This document shows, in pieces, positions 63,067 to 64,000 of a stretch of DNA of 64,000 nucleotides. The notes beneath the pieces were generated by a model. That model did not search any database and was not told the origin of the DNA. It saw nothing but the letters and a program-made list of their open reading frames with translations. A program made the translations under genes and the position numbers. Source of the stretch: Leucocoprinus leucothites (taxonomy: Eukaryota; Basidiomycota; Agaricomycetes; Agaricales; Agaricaceae); contig JAACJO010000030.1 of assembly GCA_013368445.1 (NCBI GenBank), forward strand, positions 372,001 to 436,000. The letters are read 5' to 3'. The stretch's first letter is position 1. Each line of letters opens with the position of its first letter.

Positions 63067-64000
63067 ATGCCCGAAACGAAGAAACAGATGCCTTACGGTT
63101 CGTCTTGACTGTTATTTTGATTCGTCATTGGTATAGAATTTGATTGCAAGCATGAACAGTCCGGCTAGGCAACTCGGGTTTGAAAGTCTCGAGGGTTATC
63201 CTCGGTACTATGCAATGGGGTGATTCTCGTTGGTTCCCGTGGATCATTGAAGATGAACAAGAGGCGATTAGAACTATAAAGGCTGCGTAAGTGGGTTGGG
63301 ACCGCAGTCGTTGTCGTGCTTGGGGTTAATGAAGTTCCCACTCTTAGGTATGATGCTGGGATCCAGACTTTCGATACTGCAAATGTAGGCTTCGAGTATG
63401 ACTGTCGTTCTCCGATCCTTTTCTCACTGCTTCAATACGTGAATAGATTTATTCCAATGGGGCGTCTGAGGTCATCCTAGGCAAGGCGATCAAAGAGCTC
63501 CAGCTTCCTCGAGAAGAGATTGTGGTTATAACAAAGGTGATGCGTCAACTTGGTCTATATCAAGGTTCAAGTTATCGGATTAATGTTTGAATCATTTAGG
63601 TAAACGGCACAGTTGTCAGTAACTTCGAGACGAATTTCATCACGAATGGACTCAACCCGGACGAGCATGGCTATGTGAATCAACATGGACTAAGCAGGAA
63701 AGTGAGTATGGGAATTCTGTTAATTATAGAACTAAAGGACACCTCCAACGTCCCTGGTTCAATAGCATATATTTGACTCGATCAAACAAAGTCTTGAGAG
63801 GCTTCAACTTGATTATGTTGATCTTTTACTGTGTGAGTGTGGCACCGTTGCTATGCAATCGACGCAGACCAAGAGCGTACTTGATATAGGCCATAGATTC
63901 GATCGAAGTACCCCAATTGAAGAAACTGTAATGACTTAGTCGTTTATCCTCAATGAAAATGTAGCTGACCCAAATCCAGATGCAAGCTCTCCACGACGTT
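63067..64000 (+). CDS. Aldo/keto reductase, array copy 3 (3' end outside window)
   Basis: Eight exons seen with the same sizes and phases as copies 1 and 2: 63067-63097, 63160-63286, 63348-63384, 63447-63536, 63600-63701, 63766-63832, 63890-63927, 63980-64000 (cut). The product starts MPETKKQMPY, then VRLGNSGLKVSR and GTMQWGDSRWFPW. The tetrad motif reads FDTANIYSNG rather than FDTADVYSNG; the catalytic Asp and Tyr are kept. Lys is in VVITK and His in LCHRFD. The variable loop reads NGTVVSNFETNFIT. The start is chosen by match of the 31-nt first exon to the other copies. Confidence 0.9.

Overview
The window is nuclear DNA of a filamentous basidiomycete, most likely a mushroom-forming agaricomycete. 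Genes are cut by many short GT-AG introns of about 50-60 nt. The gene families fit that group: F-box/LRR-like receptors, a short NACHT protein, a TKL-type pseudokinase, Ser/Thr-rich single-span membrane proteins and a CPS1-like GT2 synthase. I rebuilt exon models by joining frames at splice sites and checking phase across each junction. Nothing was searched against a database. Family names rest on motif recognition.

Layout. 1-5.0 kb: the end of an F-box-like gene, a single-span membrane protein gene, and a decayed neighbouring copy of it. 5.4-8.6 kb: prefoldin subunit 4 and an Ariadne-type RBR ubiquitin ligase, head to head. 8.6-12.0 kb: gene-poor. 12.0-21.8 kb: a cytochrome P450, a 2.9 kb gene-poor gap, a single-domain glyoxalase I and a secreted GH2 beta-mannosidase. 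22.1-29.6 kb: a NIPA-type Mg2+ transporter with a 6-nt microexon, a possible small secreted protein, and a large low-complexity protein with a compact C-terminal region. 30.5-31.5 kb: a pseudokinase. 34.6-42.3 kb: lysyl-tRNA synthetase, an F-box-like gene, and a Mios/Sea4 homologue of the SEACAT/GATOR2 complex. 42.3-45.9 kb: gene-poor. 45.9-53.6 kb: GT2 synthase, NACHT protein and PC-esterase, all on the minus strand. 54.4-57.7 kb: an F-box-like gene with several breaks and a secreted/membrane protein with a PPxY tail. 58.1-64 kb: three tandem aldo/keto reductases with the same exon pattern, the last cut by the window edge.

Most neighbours look like ordinary housekeeping or accessory genes with no shared pathway. 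The clear functional unit is the reductase array. The most striking overall signal is ten places in seven otherwise intact genes, including lysyl-tRNA synthetase, where adding one base restores the frame. Most of these lie in a short homopolymer. They read as uncorrected assembly deletions and would make automatic gene calls wrong. I found no convincing new multigene system, mobile element, tRNA, rRNA or CRISPR array.
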